From Scylla paramamosain (Eukaryota; Arthropoda; Malacostraca; Decapoda; Portunidae): a stretch of 64,000 nucleotides of DNA. Within the stretch, counting starts at the first letter, position 1. Each line of letters starts with the position of its first letter. Below the pieces are notes generated by a model. It was not told the origin of the DNA and did no database searches. It saw only the letters and a list, made by a program, of their open reading frames with translations. Location of the stretch: positions 1-64,000 of the forward strand of contig NC_087181.1 in assembly GCF_035594125.1 (NCBI RefSeq), read 5' to 3'. This document shows positions 1 to 11,367 of this stretch, piece after piece. A program made the translations under genes and the position numbers.

Positions 1-1120
1 AGCTTTTCATGGCTTGTGTGAATGGAGACAAGACGTGTAGGGGATTTATTTGTTCTGTTTTTTTCTTGTCCTACTCTCTCTTCCTCCCTCTTGACTCTTC
101 CTTTGCTTCATCCTACTCTTTCTCTTGCTCATTCTTTCTCTCTCTCTCTCTCTCTGGACTTTTCAGACATAGCTCCTTATGATTTTTTTGGCAATCCCAA
201 ACCTGTTGACAGTATCCTTATCTGAGAGCCAAGGAGACCATGCAGAATGTGGCAGCATACCTATCATTGGTTGCAGAAGCGTTTGAGCAGTGGAGTGATG
301 GATGATTGTAGGAATGTGGTGGCACTGCTATCCACCATGACATTCATCCACATAACAGAACCATCTCACATGGTGCATTCAGCCTCAGGGAGAGGAACCT
401 CTGTAGCCTTGGGCAGTAGCCCTTGGTCAGGTTTGCTCCAGAGTCAAACCTGCTTACCATCCGAGAATACCTTGGGGAGGAATGAGGAAGCCTTTTGCTC
501 TGAACCCATGAAAATTGTTCAACCCTATAAGGGAAAAATATGAATGTTGAACAAATTGATGAGAAATGGAAGGATTAATGGGCTAAGTGTGTTGGATTAC
601 AGAGGGCTTTCTTTGAAGGACATTTTGAATGATACCATAATTTTGGCCCTTAGCCTCAAGGTTGGATACTTCTGAACCAAGCTTCTTGCATTTTTAAGCT
701 AAGTAATATAAAATGCTCAATTAACAAAGGAAGGATAATGAAAAGATAAAACAAATCAGGAATTATATCAATTCATAGCTTTATCATAGTTCTAAGTCAT
801 AAATACTACAAAAATTAGTCAATCTCTTCAGAAATAATTATAAGATAAGCTTTAATAATAAAAAGTATGTATAAATAGATGAAATGTTGTCACCTTCACC
901 AATGCCGGCTTCTTGTTATTCAGCACATGCTTGTGCTTCACCATTTCTGAACACCGGTCTCATACTGGATAGAGACAGTAATGTATGGAGGTTTGATGCA
1001 ATACAACATTTTATATAAGGATAAAAACTTGCATAAACTTCCTGTTTGTGTTTTTCTACTAAGGTGCAATTATTAGGTGAGCATTTGCAACTTCCTACAC
1101 TTAAACCATAACATCCCTAC
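1..1120. other. Unassigned sequence, no gene recognised
   Basis: This is the left end of copy 1, matching 23,590-24,690. It has a pyrimidine-rich stretch with a short (CT)n near 135-155 and several short open frames. The longest, 247-543 plus, has no recognisable motif, and neighbouring frames read equally well only in pieces. I see no exon with convincing splice sites. It may be non-coding or old transposon sequence. Confidence 0.4.
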
Positions 1121-1129
1121 TACAGTGGC

Positions 1130-1375
1130 TCAGAGCCACACCATCACTTGTTGCTTGTCCACTAGTAAATAAGTTTTTTGTTTGTTCATTCTCATTCCTT
1201 CCCTATTTAAAACATCATTCCATCTTGTCATGGCCTCTTGAAGATCTTGTTGGCTTCCTGTCACGACAGCGACATCGTCTGCATAGGCCAGCATGATCTC
1301 TTTATCCTCCCTTACACACACTTCCTTCAGGCATCTGTCCATGTATATAATGAATAGCAAAGGAGAGAGCATCAA
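1130..1375 (-). pseudogene. LINE reverse transcriptase fragment
   Basis: The minus-strand frame reads LSPLLFIIYMDRCL, then AYADDVAVVTGSQQDLQ, then MTRWNDVLNREGMRMNKQKT. These are the palm motifs of a non-LTR reverse transcriptase, with YADD as the catalytic aspartate pair. Only about 80 residues remain, with no endonuclease or C-terminal part beside them, so this is a dead fragment. The copy 2 equivalent (24,706-24,930) carries a 2-bp difference in a (CA) stretch that breaks this frame. Confidence 0.8.
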
Positions 1376-1398
1376 TTATTCAATTATTCAATTATTCC

Positions 1399-1405
1399 TC
1401 ACACA

Positions 1406-1476
<71 letters not shown>

Positions 1477-1612
1477 AATAACAATAATATCTACCCTATA
1501 TTGTAATGCACATTTTCATAATCACCACTGAATCATCATCATCATCATCATCAATATTTTTTATCAATAATATTAACAGTATTTATATATGTACATAGCA
1601 TTACTATTATTA

Positions 1613-1650
<38 letters not shown>

Positions 1651-2148
1651 ACATACACTCACCTCTCGGCAGGGGTGGTGGGGAACAGGAGGAGGAGGAG
1701 GAGGAGGAGGAGGAGGAGGAGGAGGAGGAGGAGGAGGAGGAGGAGGAGGAGGAGGAGGAGGAGGAGGTGGACGAGGAGGAGGAGGAGGAGGAGGAGGAGG
1801 AGGAGGAGGAGGAGGAGGAGGAGGAGGAGGAGGAGGAGGAGGAAGAGGAGGATTAACACTGTGTGAGTGACTGACAGACTGACTAACTGACTAACTCACT
1901 AACTGACTGAATGACTGACTAACTGACTGACTGAATGACTGACTAACTGACTAACTGAGTGACTGACTGACTGACTCACTGACTGATACATACATACATA
2001 CAGACAGACACAAGTACACAAGAATAAAAAATAAAATACATAACTGAAAAATCATTGCAATACACAGACAGACAGACAGACCAATGACAGAAAGACAGAC
2101 AGATGGAGACAAACTAAACAGATAGATAGATAGTGAAATGACCACACA

Positions 2149-2222
<74 letters not shown>
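1399..2222. repeat. Cluster of microsatellites: (CA)n, (GAG)n, TGAC/TAAC repeats, (CA)n
   Basis: In order: (CA)n at about 1,399-1,472; a short (ATC)n near 1,530; (CA)n at 1,615-1,648; (GGA)n at 1,688-1,852; degenerate 4-bp TGAC/TAAC repeats at 1,866-1,985; GACA/GATA-type repeats to about 2,130; and (CA)n at 2,152-2,222. A GTGAGT splice-donor-like site flanks the (GAG)n tract on the minus strand near 1,665, so that tract might once have been an exon end. The open frames here are poly-Gly/Arg/Glu or poly-Leu translations of the repeat. Confidence 0.95.
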
Positions 2223-2223
<1 letters not shown>

Positions 2224-2261
2224 GCACCTGTTGAACATAGTAAGCTGTGGCTTACTATGGC

Positions 2262-2414
2262 TTATCCTCCTTATCAGCTGGAGGGAGGGCTACAGCTAAT
2301 AATCTTTTCTTCTTCCTTATCCGTGCCTCCCTCCTCGTCCTCCTCTTCCTTTTCCTCCTCCACCTCGTACTCCGGAACTGGCGACCCCACCACCGGCACC
2401 TCCGACATGGCCTC
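2262..2414 (-). pseudogene. Unknown minus-strand gene X, acidic/basic exon (copy 1, broken)
   Basis: This is the copy 1 version of the exon at 26,622-26,791. The acceptor at 2,415-2,417 is the same and the exon begins E-A-M-S-E-V-P-V-V-G, followed by an acidic run. One extra C in the stretch encoding the E/D run, compared with copy 2, shifts the frame. The 3' end of the exon and its donor are lost at the deletion junction near 2,262. Copy 1 therefore cannot encode this part as written. Confidence 0.65.
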
Positions 2415-2663
2415 CTGCGGGATGGTAAGGTAGTTAGGGAACTGTCTGAGTTAGCGTGTGTGTGTATGTTGGTTAAGTTTGGTTAAGTGTTAAATAAAGA
2501 ATGGTACTCTATATTAATTTCAATATTTATCTACTTATTATCTGTATTTTGAAGATACATGTAGCATTTGAACTGTAAACCTTTGTAATTGTCTGTCTCC
2601 TGCACACCCAGCTCGTCAACACCCCTGTGCCTGCAAATGGGTCACTGAACATTAAATAAACTT

Positions 2664-5224
2664 GTCTCAGTCCCCTACATACACACAAGTGGCTGGCCAA
2701 ACACTGCATCAACACAAACAATGGATAAACAGTGGGAATCTGCTGGTCTGAGTCCCCTACATACACACAAGTGGCTGGCCAAACACTGCATCAACACAAA
2801 CAGTGAATAAACAGTGAGAATCTGCTGGTCTGAGCCCCCAAAACACACTAGTGGCTGGCCAAACACTAGATCAACACAAACAGTGAATAAACAGTGGGAA
2901 TCTGCTGGTCTGAGCCCCCAAAACACACAAGTGGCTGGCCAAACACTAGATCAACACAAACAGTGGATAAACAGTGGGAATCTGCTGGTCTGAGTCCCCT
3001 ACATAAACACAAGTGGCTGGCCAAACACTAGATCAACACAAACAGTGGATAAATAGTAGGAATCTGCTGGTCTGAGCCCCCAAAACACACAAGTGGTTGG
3101 CCAAACACTGCATCAACACAAACAGTGGATAAACAGTGGGAATCTGCTGGTCTGAGTCCCCTACATACACACAAGTGGCTGGCCAAACACTGCATCAACA
3201 CAAACAGTGAATAAACAGTGGGAATCTGCTGGTCTGAGGTCCCCTACATACACACAAGTGGCTGGCCAAACACTGCATCAACACAAACAGTGGATAAACA
3301 GTGGGAATCTGCTGGTCTGAGTCCCCTACATACACACAAGTGGCTGGCCAAACACTGCATCAACACAAACAATGGATAAACAGTGGGAATCTGCTGGTCT
3401 GAGTCCCCTACATACACACAAGTGGCTGGCCAAACACTAGATCAACACAAACAGTGAATAAACAGTGGGAATCTGCTGGTCTGAGTCCCCTACATACACA
3501 CAAGTGGCTGGCCAAACACTAGATCAACACAAACAGTGGATAAACAGTGGGAATCTGCTGGTCTGAGTCCCCTACATAAACACAAGTGGCTGGCCAAACA
3601 CTAGATCAACACAAACAGTGGATAAATAGTAGGAATCTGCTGGTCTGAGCCCCCAAAACACACAAGTGGCTGGCCAAACACTGCATCAACACAAACAGTG
3701 GATAAACAGTGGGAATCTGCTGGTCTGAGTCCGCTACATACACACAAGTGGCTGGCCAAATACTGCATCAACACAAACAGTGAATAAACAGTGGGAATCT
3801 GCTGGTCTGAGTCCCCTACATACACACAAGTGGCTGGCCAAACACTAGATCAACACAAACAGTGAATAAACAGTGAGAATCTGCTGGTCTGAGCCCCCAA
3901 AACACACTAGTGGCTGGCCAAACACTAGATCAACACAAACAGTGAATAAACAGTGGGAATCTGCTGGTCTGAGCCCCCAAAACACACAAATGGCTGGCCA
4001 AACACTAGATCAACACAAACAGTGGATAAACAGTGGGAATCTGCTGGTCTGAGTCCCCTACATAAACACAAGTGGCTGGCCAAACACTAGATCAACACAA
4101 ACAGTGGATAAATAGTAGGAATCTGCTGGTCTGAGCCCCCAAAACACACAAGTGGCTGGCCAAACACTGCATCAACACAAACAGTGGATAAACAGTGGGA
4201 ATCTGCTGGTCTGAGTCCGCTACATACACACAAGTGGCTGGCCAAATACTGCATCAACACAAACAGTGAATAAACAGTGGGAATCTGCTGGTCTGAGTCC
4301 CCTACATACACACAAGTGGCTGGCCAAACACTGCATCAACACAAACAGTGGATAAACAGTGGGAATCTGCTGGTCTGAGTCCCCTACATACACACAAGTG
4401 GCTGGCTAAACACTGCATCAACACAAACAATGGATAAACAGTGGGAATCTGCTGGTCTGAGTCCCCTACATACACACAAGTGGCTGGCCAAACACTAGAT
4501 CAACACAAACAGTGAATAAACAGTGAGAATCTGCTGGTCTGAGCCCCCAAAACACACAAGTGGCTGGCCAAACACTAGATCAACACAAACAGTGAATAAA
4601 CAGTGGGAATCTGCTGGTCTGAGCCCCCAAAACACACAACTGGCTGGCCAAACACTAGATCAACACAAACAGTGGATAAACAGTGGGAATCTGCTGGTCT
4701 GAATCCCCTACATAGACACAAGTGGCTGGCCAAACACTAGATCAACACAAACAGTGGATAAATAGTAGGAATCTGCTGGTCTGAGCCCCCAAAACACACA
4801 AGTGGCTGGCCAAACACTGCATCAACACAAACAGTGGATAAACAGTGGGAATCTGCTGGTCTGAGTCCCCTACATACACACAAGTGGCTGGCCAAACACT
4901 AGATCAACACAAACAGTGAATAAACAGTGGGAATCTGCTGGTCTGAGCCCCCAAAACACACAAGTGGCTGGCCAAACACTAAATCAACACAAACAGTGAA
5001 TAAACACTGGGAATCTGCTGGTCTGAGCCCCCAAAACACACAAGTGGCTGGCCAGACACTGCATCAACACAAACAGTGAATAAACACTGGGAATCTGCTG
5101 GTCTGAGCCCCCAAAACACACAAGTGGCTGGCCAGACACTGCATCAACACAAACAGTGAATAAACAGTGGGAATCTGCTGGTCTGAGCCCCCAAAACACA
5201 CTAGTGGCTGGCCAGACACTGCAT
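2664..5224. repeat. Satellite array of 80/82-bp monomers, copy 1
   Basis: About 32 head-to-tail monomers share the core gtggctggccaaacact and the end gaatctgctggtctgag. There are two main subtypes. One continues tcccctacatacacacaa (82 bp) and the other cccccaaaacacacaa (80 bp). Subtypes also vary at ctgcatca/ctagatca and at tggataaa/tgaataaa. Part of the array repeats with a 486-bp period (3,601 and 4,087), which is three of each monomer length. The 70-110-residue open frames here arise from the repeat and are not genes. The array lies between exons of gene X. Confidence 0.97.
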
Positions 5225-5489
5225 AGGCACAGATGGGGAGCTGGTTTGGCCTGACAGCACCCTCCAGTATTCATGTAAATTCTGGCTACCATTTGCAATT
5301 CTATTTTGGGGAGCCACACCTCAGAGAGTCTCTTTTATTGAAGTTTTGTCCCCCCCACGGCTGGCTGGCCTACATAACAAAATAAATAGATAATGTTTTT
5401 TTGTCAGTTAGAGGACTTTTTCATCTCTACCTGTTGAAATAAGATTATCTCGGAAAGTTTAAAAATGATGCATTACTACTACTACTTAC
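5225..5489. other. Unique flank of the satellite array
   Basis: This sequence also flanks the copy 2 array (37,618-37,887). It begins where the last partial monomer changes to cataggcacagatggggagc. No coding signal was seen. A minus-strand AATAAA is present near 5,333, but nothing shows that it is used. Confidence 0.5.
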
Positions 5490-5746
5490 CCTGAACAATA
5501 CCTCATCCTCAGCATCAGAGGACGGCCCCTCCCCCTCCTCACTGACTAACTGTTGTTGTTGTTGCAGTTGTTGTTGTAACAGAATCAACCTCTTCCTCTC
5601 CCTCTCTCTCTGACGTGCCTCCCTCCTGGCCTCCCTCTCTCTCCTCCTCCTCTCCTTCCTCTCCCTCCTCTCTTGCTTCTCTCTCTCTCTCTCGCTGCTG
5701 CTGCAATCTCTGGGTCCACCATGTCCTCGTTGATCCTCGGGATTTG
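5490..5746 (-). CDS. Unknown gene X, Arg/Glu-rich and Gln-rich exon (copy 1)
   Basis: The acceptor (…ttttgcag) precedes 5,746 and a strong GTAAGT donor follows 5,490. The exon opens in phase 0 with QIPRINEDMVDPEIAAAARE, consistent with the phase-0 end of the upstream exon. The 3' part has an attractive open frame: a basic/acidic helix rich in R and E, then ILLQQQLQQQQQL and an acidic end DAEDEVLFR. The two parts are not in one frame. The exon is 257 nt, and the (GA)n tract between them would need to be one dinucleotide shorter (255 nt) to join them and end in phase 0. Product not recognised; the composition suggests a nuclear protein. Confidence 0.55.
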
Positions 5747-5812
5747 CTGCAAAAGGAGGGAGAGAGTGAGTGAGTGGAAGTGGGAGAGAGGATGAGAGAG
5801 AAGGGTAAAACT

Positions 5813-6100
<288 letters not shown>

Positions 6101-6169
6101 CTAGTGCAACCTACACTCATAAATTATTTCTTGCCCCAAAAAAGCTAATTTGGAATAAGACAAACAGTA

Positions 6170-6470
6170 ACAAGTCCGAACATAGCAGTGGATCTTAAAC
6201 TCCTAGAAACTGGAGACATTACTGTATTCCAGACCTTGGGCGTTTGTATACAAAGCTCTTAATACAAACACAAGAGACACGGGCTCATGATATTCAGTTA
6301 AGACAGACAGGTAACTTGAGGACACCCTTCTGCTGAACCTCCCGTGCCCAACAGAGTGTCGTCTCACGAGGAACCAAGCACTGGACCCGGCTCTCGGACA
6401 CAGTTAAAAACAAACCATTACATTCCTTTAAATTACTGATAAAACAACACTTAACAAGTAATTATTCATT
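6170..6470 (+). pseudogene. LINE ORF2 C-terminal fragment, copy 1
   Basis: Plus-strand frames contain pieces resembling the tail of jockey/CR1-like ORF2: VFVYKALNTNTRD, then RGTKHWTRLSDTVKNKPLHS and FKLLIKQHL. Frameshifts separate the pieces and the 3' flank is AT-rich with a (TTA)n at 6,544-6,570. The same fragment is at about 38,560-38,870 in copy 2. Confidence 0.6.
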
Positions 6471-6913
6471 GTATTTATTAGTTTTCAAATTGTAATCAGC
6501 TCTACTATTATAAACATATGTAATTGTTTGTAATTTGTAATAGTTATTATTATTATTATTATTATTATTTACTTTTGTTATTGATATAATTCTTTTTTGC
6601 ATGTATCTATAATTTGATTGGGTTAAAGTTATGAATTACTTACTAAAGTAATTATGTACTGTCTTTTTCTTTTTTTTTTCATGATAGCTGAATAAAACAC
6701 TGGTCTTAAACCTTAGTGTAAAATATTCATTAGTCCACAAAGACCTTGTGCTCCATGGACTGGCCATCAACATATCAGAATGTCTATATACCAGTCTGTC
6801 TGTATATATTAACACCAATATATATCATTTAATCAATCAATCACTCTGTAAGGAAAATATAGACAAATAAATACAATAACAACAGATGTATATACACTCT
6901 CTCTCTCTCTCAC
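6471..6913. other. AT-rich intergenic or intronic stretch
   Basis: Contains a (TTA)n at about 6,544-6,570, a T-run at 6,670-6,680 and a short (CT)n at 6,898-6,911 abutting the gene X donor. No gene seen. Confidence 0.5.
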
Positions 6914-7154
6914 CTGCTGAGGAGGGAGATAAGCCAAGCCACAGCTAACCCAGGTGTGTGTGGCCCACCTCCACCTCCCCATCACCCCCGCTGGCAGCAC
7001 CGCAGGGGGGCAGGAGGGGGTGAGGGATGACTGGGCAGGGGTCACAGGGAGAGGGGTGGCTGGGGCAGGGGTCTGGGGCTGGGGTCGGGGGAAAGCCTGG
7101 GACTCCGACCACTTGCATGACCCGACCAACTCCAACGACTTCTGCCCCTAATAC
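6914..7154 (-). pseudogene. Unknown gene X, Pro-rich exon (copy 1, +1 frameshift)
   Basis: This is the counterpart of 39,311-39,550. The acceptor (…acacgcag) and GTGAGA donor are conserved. It begins in phase 0 with VLGAEVVGVGRVMQVVGV and then becomes proline-rich. It is 241 nt against 240 in copy 2, because one extra C in a C-run (cctccccatc against cctcccatc) breaks the frame in copy 1. This may be a real mutation or a homopolymer sequencing error. Confidence 0.6.
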
Positions 7155-7198
7155 CTGCGTGTTGTCAGCTGGAACAACCTGTGAGGAAGGAGGTGCTC

Positions 7199-7203
<5 letters not shown>

Positions 7204-7241
<38 letters not shown>

Positions 7242-7286
7242 AGATTGATTTTCTATCTCTGTCTCTCCTTTCTGTATGTAAAAAAC

Positions 7287-7369
<83 letters not shown>

Positions 7370-7370
7370 A
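7204..7370. repeat. (AGT)n and (CT)n microsatellites, copy 1
   Basis: (AGT)n lies at 7,202-7,241 and (CT)n with two CC interruptions at 7,289-7,370. The (CT)n directly abuts the donor of the next gene X exon. In copy 2 (39,598-39,729) both tracts have different lengths. Confidence 0.95.
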
Positions 7371-7371
7371 C

Positions 7372-7548
7372 CTGTATGACATTCCCTGCCTGCACTATCA
7401 TGGGGAAGTGGGGCTGCGGGGCTGCGGGCTGAGGCATCTTGGGGCAACACCTGAAGCATGTTCCCCACTCGAATAACCCTTGTTGTGGCGGTGGTGGCAG
7501 TGGTGGTGGTGGCGTCAGTCCCCTCGGCTGCATCGTAAGGTACTGGAA
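7372..7548 (-). pseudogene. Unknown gene X, Thr-rich exon (copy 1, 7-bp insertion)
   Basis: The acceptor (…cccaacag) and GTGAGA donor are as in copy 2 (39,732-39,901). Copy 1 is 177 nt against 170, owing to a 7-bp tandem duplication in the stretch read ggggctgcggggctgcgggc. This shifts the frame before the conserved end MIVQAGNVIQ. The first half (PVPYDAAEGTDATTTT) is intact. Confidence 0.6.
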
Positions 7549-7734
7549 CTGTTGGGAGGAGGGGGGTTAGTTTGGGCGGCCACGCCCCGGGGACTTAGCC
7601 TTGGGAGGAGAGCGTGCCCAAAGGGGGGCAGGGACCGGTTCTTGTAGGGGGCTGCGGGCACACGCGGGAGGGCGGCCCTGGGGAGAAAGCTACTAGATTC
7701 GTTCAAAGCATATCTAAACCTAACAGAACACTAT

Positions 7735-8507
7735 TTACAAATAAACCCACCTGTTATAATTAGCTTGTGCAACAGTTTGAGGGCGAAGGTAAGGAGTGAG
7801 GAGCCACTGCTTACAGGGATAGCCACTGTCCCCGGGAAGGTAGCATCCTGCAGGTACATGTTGTTCCTCAAACATCAGTTTGAGTGCTGACTTATCTAGT
7901 ATTCTTGCATCGTTGACTGAGCCAGGCCACCTTGCCACAATGTCAAGAATCTTATAGTGAGCATCAAATACTACTTGCACATTTATGCTGTGATAGCGTT
8001 TCCTGTTCACATATACATGTTCATCGACATGATGGAGACACAATTCTTATATGAGTGCCATCAATCACTCCCACAACACCGGGAAACTGAGTTACTTGCT
8101 ATGAACTCTGCCTGTTTTTGCTGCACTTCACGCTGGGTGTGAGGGAAAGCCCCGAACTGGCAGATTACTTCTGGGTCAGCCAGTGCATCAATTGTCTGTG
8201 ATATTGCACGGCTGATAGTGGGCTGCGTTGTTCCAAAATCATCACAACTGCACTGTTGCATTTTTCCTGTGGCTAAATATCGTAATGTGATGGCCACCAT
8301 CTCAGGGGTCAAGGCTCTATTTCTTTCAGTTTTACTTTGCAGCTTGTCTCTCACTATATCAGTCACTGCAACAATACCAGCACGGTCCAATCTGAATCTT
8401 TTCAGTAACTCAGCATCGTCGTACTCAGCGAAAATATCTCTTCTCACTCTGTAGGTGCGCCGCTGACGTTGTTGTGCCGCCTTCCTGCTAACGGCTGGGT
8501 TCATCAT
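7735..8507 (-). pseudogene. HARBI1: HARBI1-like PIF/Harbinger transposase, copy 1 (frameshifted, truncated)
   Basis: From 8,507 down, the minus strand reads a helix-turn-helix-type N-terminal region (LTPEMVAITLRYLATGKMQQ; DDFGTTQPTISRAISQTIDAL) and then the DDE nuclease core. The core includes NRKRYHSINVQVVFDAHYKI, ARWPGSVNDARIL and PGDSGYPCKQWLLTPY, which holds the second catalytic Asp. These motifs are characteristic of animal HARBI1/PIF proteins. Two single-base insertions relative to copy 2, near 8,033 and 8,101, break the frame around the first catalytic motif (copy 2: GVIDGTHIRI). The protein stops after QANYNRWVYL, before the third acidic residue, so the C-terminus is missing. It is a dead element. 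Confidence 0.88.
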
Positions 8508-9240
8508 GCTCTAAATAAATTTTCCACCTACCTTTAATAATCTGTTGGAGGTAACTTGTGGAAAGAGAAAAAAAAGTGCATTATTTTTATGCAATAATAT
8601 TTTTAATTTTTGAACTTGAAAATGCAATATACTTTAATCCAGAGATTTAAAAAGTGAACATACGTTTTAACCCAGCGGGTGCTGTAAACAGTACGTTGGC
8701 GGTTCACACCAGTTCAGAAGTAAGGTATCTTAAATTGCACTCGACAATGTTGTGAATACTTTAAAATGCTTGAAGCCATACTTGATGCCTTCCATAACGT
8801 GTAAAGTAAGAAGTTAGCCTGTGTTAAAAAGTGGTGATCCCTGCAGATTACCAAGGCATTCAGTCTCCCAGCAAGTGCCAAGAGGCATTCATTCAATGCT
8901 CCGCTGACACCAATTTGCCCAAAGGTATGCATTATATGTGGAAAGTACATTACGTACGGTGTAGAGGTGGTTGTCTAGTGATATAAATGGTAAGGTGGTG
9001 GTGCTGGTGATTGTGATGGTACTACACTGTTATTACCGTATGTCAGTATATTGAGGCTTGATATCACTTTTATTAATGTGCCAGTATTTCATTACCTATC
9101 TTATGAAATAACACTAGCTCTTGATATATTCTTTTCTACAAACCTTTAACAATAATTGAAACGTTTTTTTAAATTGAATTCAATGCCTTTTCTTATTGAT
9201 GAAAATAGGAAATAATTATGGCTACCACTGGCTAGACACG
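8508..9240. other. No gene seen
   Basis: AT-rich sequence beyond the start of the HARBI1 frame. It is absent from copy 2, which has lost 8,387-10,101. No terminal inverted repeat of the Harbinger element could be identified with confidence. Confidence 0.4.
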
Positions 9241-9520
9241 CCATACCTTGCCTTGAGTTTAGGTATGGTTAGGTTAGGTTTGATATGGTTGGGTGTAGTT
9301 AGGTTAGTTTTGGGTATGGTTAGGTTACAGCAAGTACAGTTAGGTTAGTTTGGGTGTAGTTAGGTTTGGATGTGGTTAAGTTAGTTTAGGTATGGTTAGA
9401 TTACAGCAGGTATGGTTAGGTTAGTTTTGGTGTGGTCAAGTTAGTTTAGGTATGGTTAGGTTACAGCAGGTATGGTTAGGTTAGTTTTGGTGTTGTTAAG
9501 TTAGTTTAGGTATGGTTAGA
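9241..9520. repeat. Degenerate TTAGG-rich minisatellite
   Basis: Repeats of the type tatggttaggttacagcagg and ttaggttagttttggtgt recur at roughly 55-60-bp spacing. The block is rich in TTAGG, the ancestral arthropod telomere unit, but in an irregular, mutated form. It is internal and probably a minisatellite, not a telomere. Confidence 0.7.
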
Positions 9521-9556
9521 ACCTTGGACAAAAAATGAGGAACATCACTGAACCAA

Positions 9557-9611
9557 AAGATTTTTATTTATTTATTTATTTATTTATTTTATTTATTTAT
9601 TTATTTATTTA
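9557..9611. repeat. (TTTA)n microsatellite
   Basis: About a dozen ATTT/TTTA units, interrupted once. Confidence 0.9.
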
Positions 9612-9913
9612 ATTTTCTTTTAATATTTCAATGAAAATTAGCAGTATTACTTATATCTGTCAACTTTCCAAGAGGGTTAGAGAATGCCTCAAGCCATTTG
9701 TAAGATAAGATTACACGTAAATTGCTTGGTTTAAGAGAAACTGGCATGTTAGTAAAATGAATCTTTACTGTCATGTGAATGAATATTTATAAATGCAAAA
9801 AGTTTAAATCTCCAAGAACAACCTGTGTTTTACAGTAATGTGGGTAGCCCACATGGGACCCATAAAGTAGCCCACAAAACACCCACATGCCTCCCATTAT
9901 CCAATGTTGGCTG

Positions 9914-9917
<4 letters not shown>

Positions 9918-9988
<71 letters not shown>
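9918..9988. repeat. (TA)n microsatellite
   Basis: About 35 TA units. Frames across it are artefacts (YIYI…). Absent from copy 2 because of the 1.7-kb gap there. Confidence 0.97.
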
Positions 9989-9991
<3 letters not shown>

Positions 9992-10029
9992 GAGGCAGTA
10001 GACATCTGCCTAAATGATAATTACTACCA

Positions 10030-10935
10030 GTGAGGTCTAAAGCACTGTTCAGGGGGTGCTGTGAACTTATCATTAAACCCAGCTGTGACCTCGCTGAACG
10101 TTTCCCTTTGTGTCTCACAACACAAGGGGGCAGTCATAGCCTGCCCTCTAAAGACAACTCTCTTCCTCCACACAAAACTACAAGCACCTAATAACACACA
10201 CACCCTTCACTCAAAAATTTTAAAATCATCGTGGCGACTCCTACACCAGCCTCGTAGTCCCCATCTGGGGAGGGGACCATAAATGTCCCCAGGTCAGACT
10301 GCCTTTCTGTCAAAGACCCTAAGTGTCTTGACACCCCCCTCAACTTTTTCTTCATTAACTTCTGCAACATTCGCAGTCAAAGATCTAATTTTCAATCTGT
10401 AGAACACCACCTCTCCTCTTCTAAACCTCATCTTCTTTTCCTCACTGAAACTCAGGTGTCTGAGGCAACTGACAGTAGCTCCTTTTCTGTTCCCTCTTAC
10501 TTTCTCTATCCTCATTTTCAGTCCAAAGCTGGATGCTGCGTTTATGTGCGCAATGATTTAACCTGCTCTCGTGCCCACGCTCTTGAATCTTCTGAGTTTT
10601 CCACCATCTGGCTACGACTACAGAGTCACTCTCATACTAAATTTATCTGTGCTGTATACCTCTCACCTAACTCCTCTGATTATAAGAAATTCTTTAACTA
10701 CTTAACTTCCAAAGTGGAGCACATTCTGACCCTCTTCCCTTTTGCAGAGATCTCCATTCTTGGAGACTTCAATGTTCACCACCAGCTTTGGCTTTCCTCT
10801 CCCTTCACTGACCATCCTGGTGAACTAGCCTACAACTTTGCTATCCTCCATGACCTAGAGCAATTGGTGCAACACCCTACTCGTATTCCTGACTGTCTTG
10901 GAGATACGAGTACACCCAACATTCTTGACCTTTTC
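10030..10935 (+). pseudogene. Jockey-like LINE: 5' leader and endonuclease domain, copy 1
   Basis: A leader (about 10,030-10,335) is followed by an open frame running from about 10,340, first as ICNIRSQ-type sequence. It continues through [14 protein letters not shown] and [18 protein letters not shown], then [17 protein letters not shown] and [23 protein letters not shown] and GDFN are the metal-binding motifs of the APE-like (EEP) endonuclease of non-LTR retrotransposons. The reverse transcriptase that should follow is missing: the frame runs directly into a 20-bp minisatellite. A related leader occurs at 61.9-62.2 kb. The element is truncated at its 3' side. Confidence 0.85.
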
Positions 10936-11367
10936 CCCCAGCCTCAGCCCCAGCCCCAGCCTTTTCATCCCAGCCTCTCCCAGTGTATCCTAGCCTCTCC
11001 CAGTCCATCCCAGCCTCTCTCAGTGCATTCCAGCCTCTCCCAGTCCATCCCAGCCTCTCCCAGTCCATCCCAGCCTCTCTCAGTGCATTCCAGCCTCTCC
11101 CAGTCCATCCCAGCCTCTCCCAGTCCATCCCAGCCTCTCCCAGTGCATCCTAGACTCTCCCAGTCCATCCCAGCCTCTCCCAGTCCATCCCAGCCTCTCC
11201 CAGTGCATTTCAGCCTCTCCCAGTCCATCCCAGCCTCTCTCAGTGCATTCCAGCCTCTCCCAGTCCATCCCAGCCTCTCCCAGTGCATCCTAGCTTCTCC
11301 CAGTCCATCCCAGCCTCTCTCAGTGCATTCCAGCCTCTCCCAGTCCATCCCAGCCTCTCCCAGTGAT
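10936..11367. repeat. 20-bp minisatellite, copy 1
   Basis: About 20 units of consensus cagcctctcccagtccatcc follow ccccagcctcagccccagcc. Variants (tccatcc, tgcattc, tgcatcc) form 60-bp higher-order groups. Because 20 bp is not a multiple of three but 60 is, the plus frame stays open with a 20-residue period rich in P, S, L and Q to 11,388. Long minus-strand frames ([13 protein letters not shown]…) are shadows. Confidence 0.95.

Noticed and set aside
247..543. 98-residue open frame repeated in both copies
   Set aside because: No motif, codon pattern or splice context, and conservation between copies only reflects the recent duplication.
2664..5224. Regular repeats that could be mistaken for a CRISPR array
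   Set aside because: The units are contiguous 80/82-bp monomers without unique spacers, and the genome is eukaryotic. It is a satellite.
10877..11348. Minus-strand frames of 83-127 residues with [13 protein letters not shown] repeats
   Set aside because: Antisense of the 20-bp minisatellite, with no splice or gene context.
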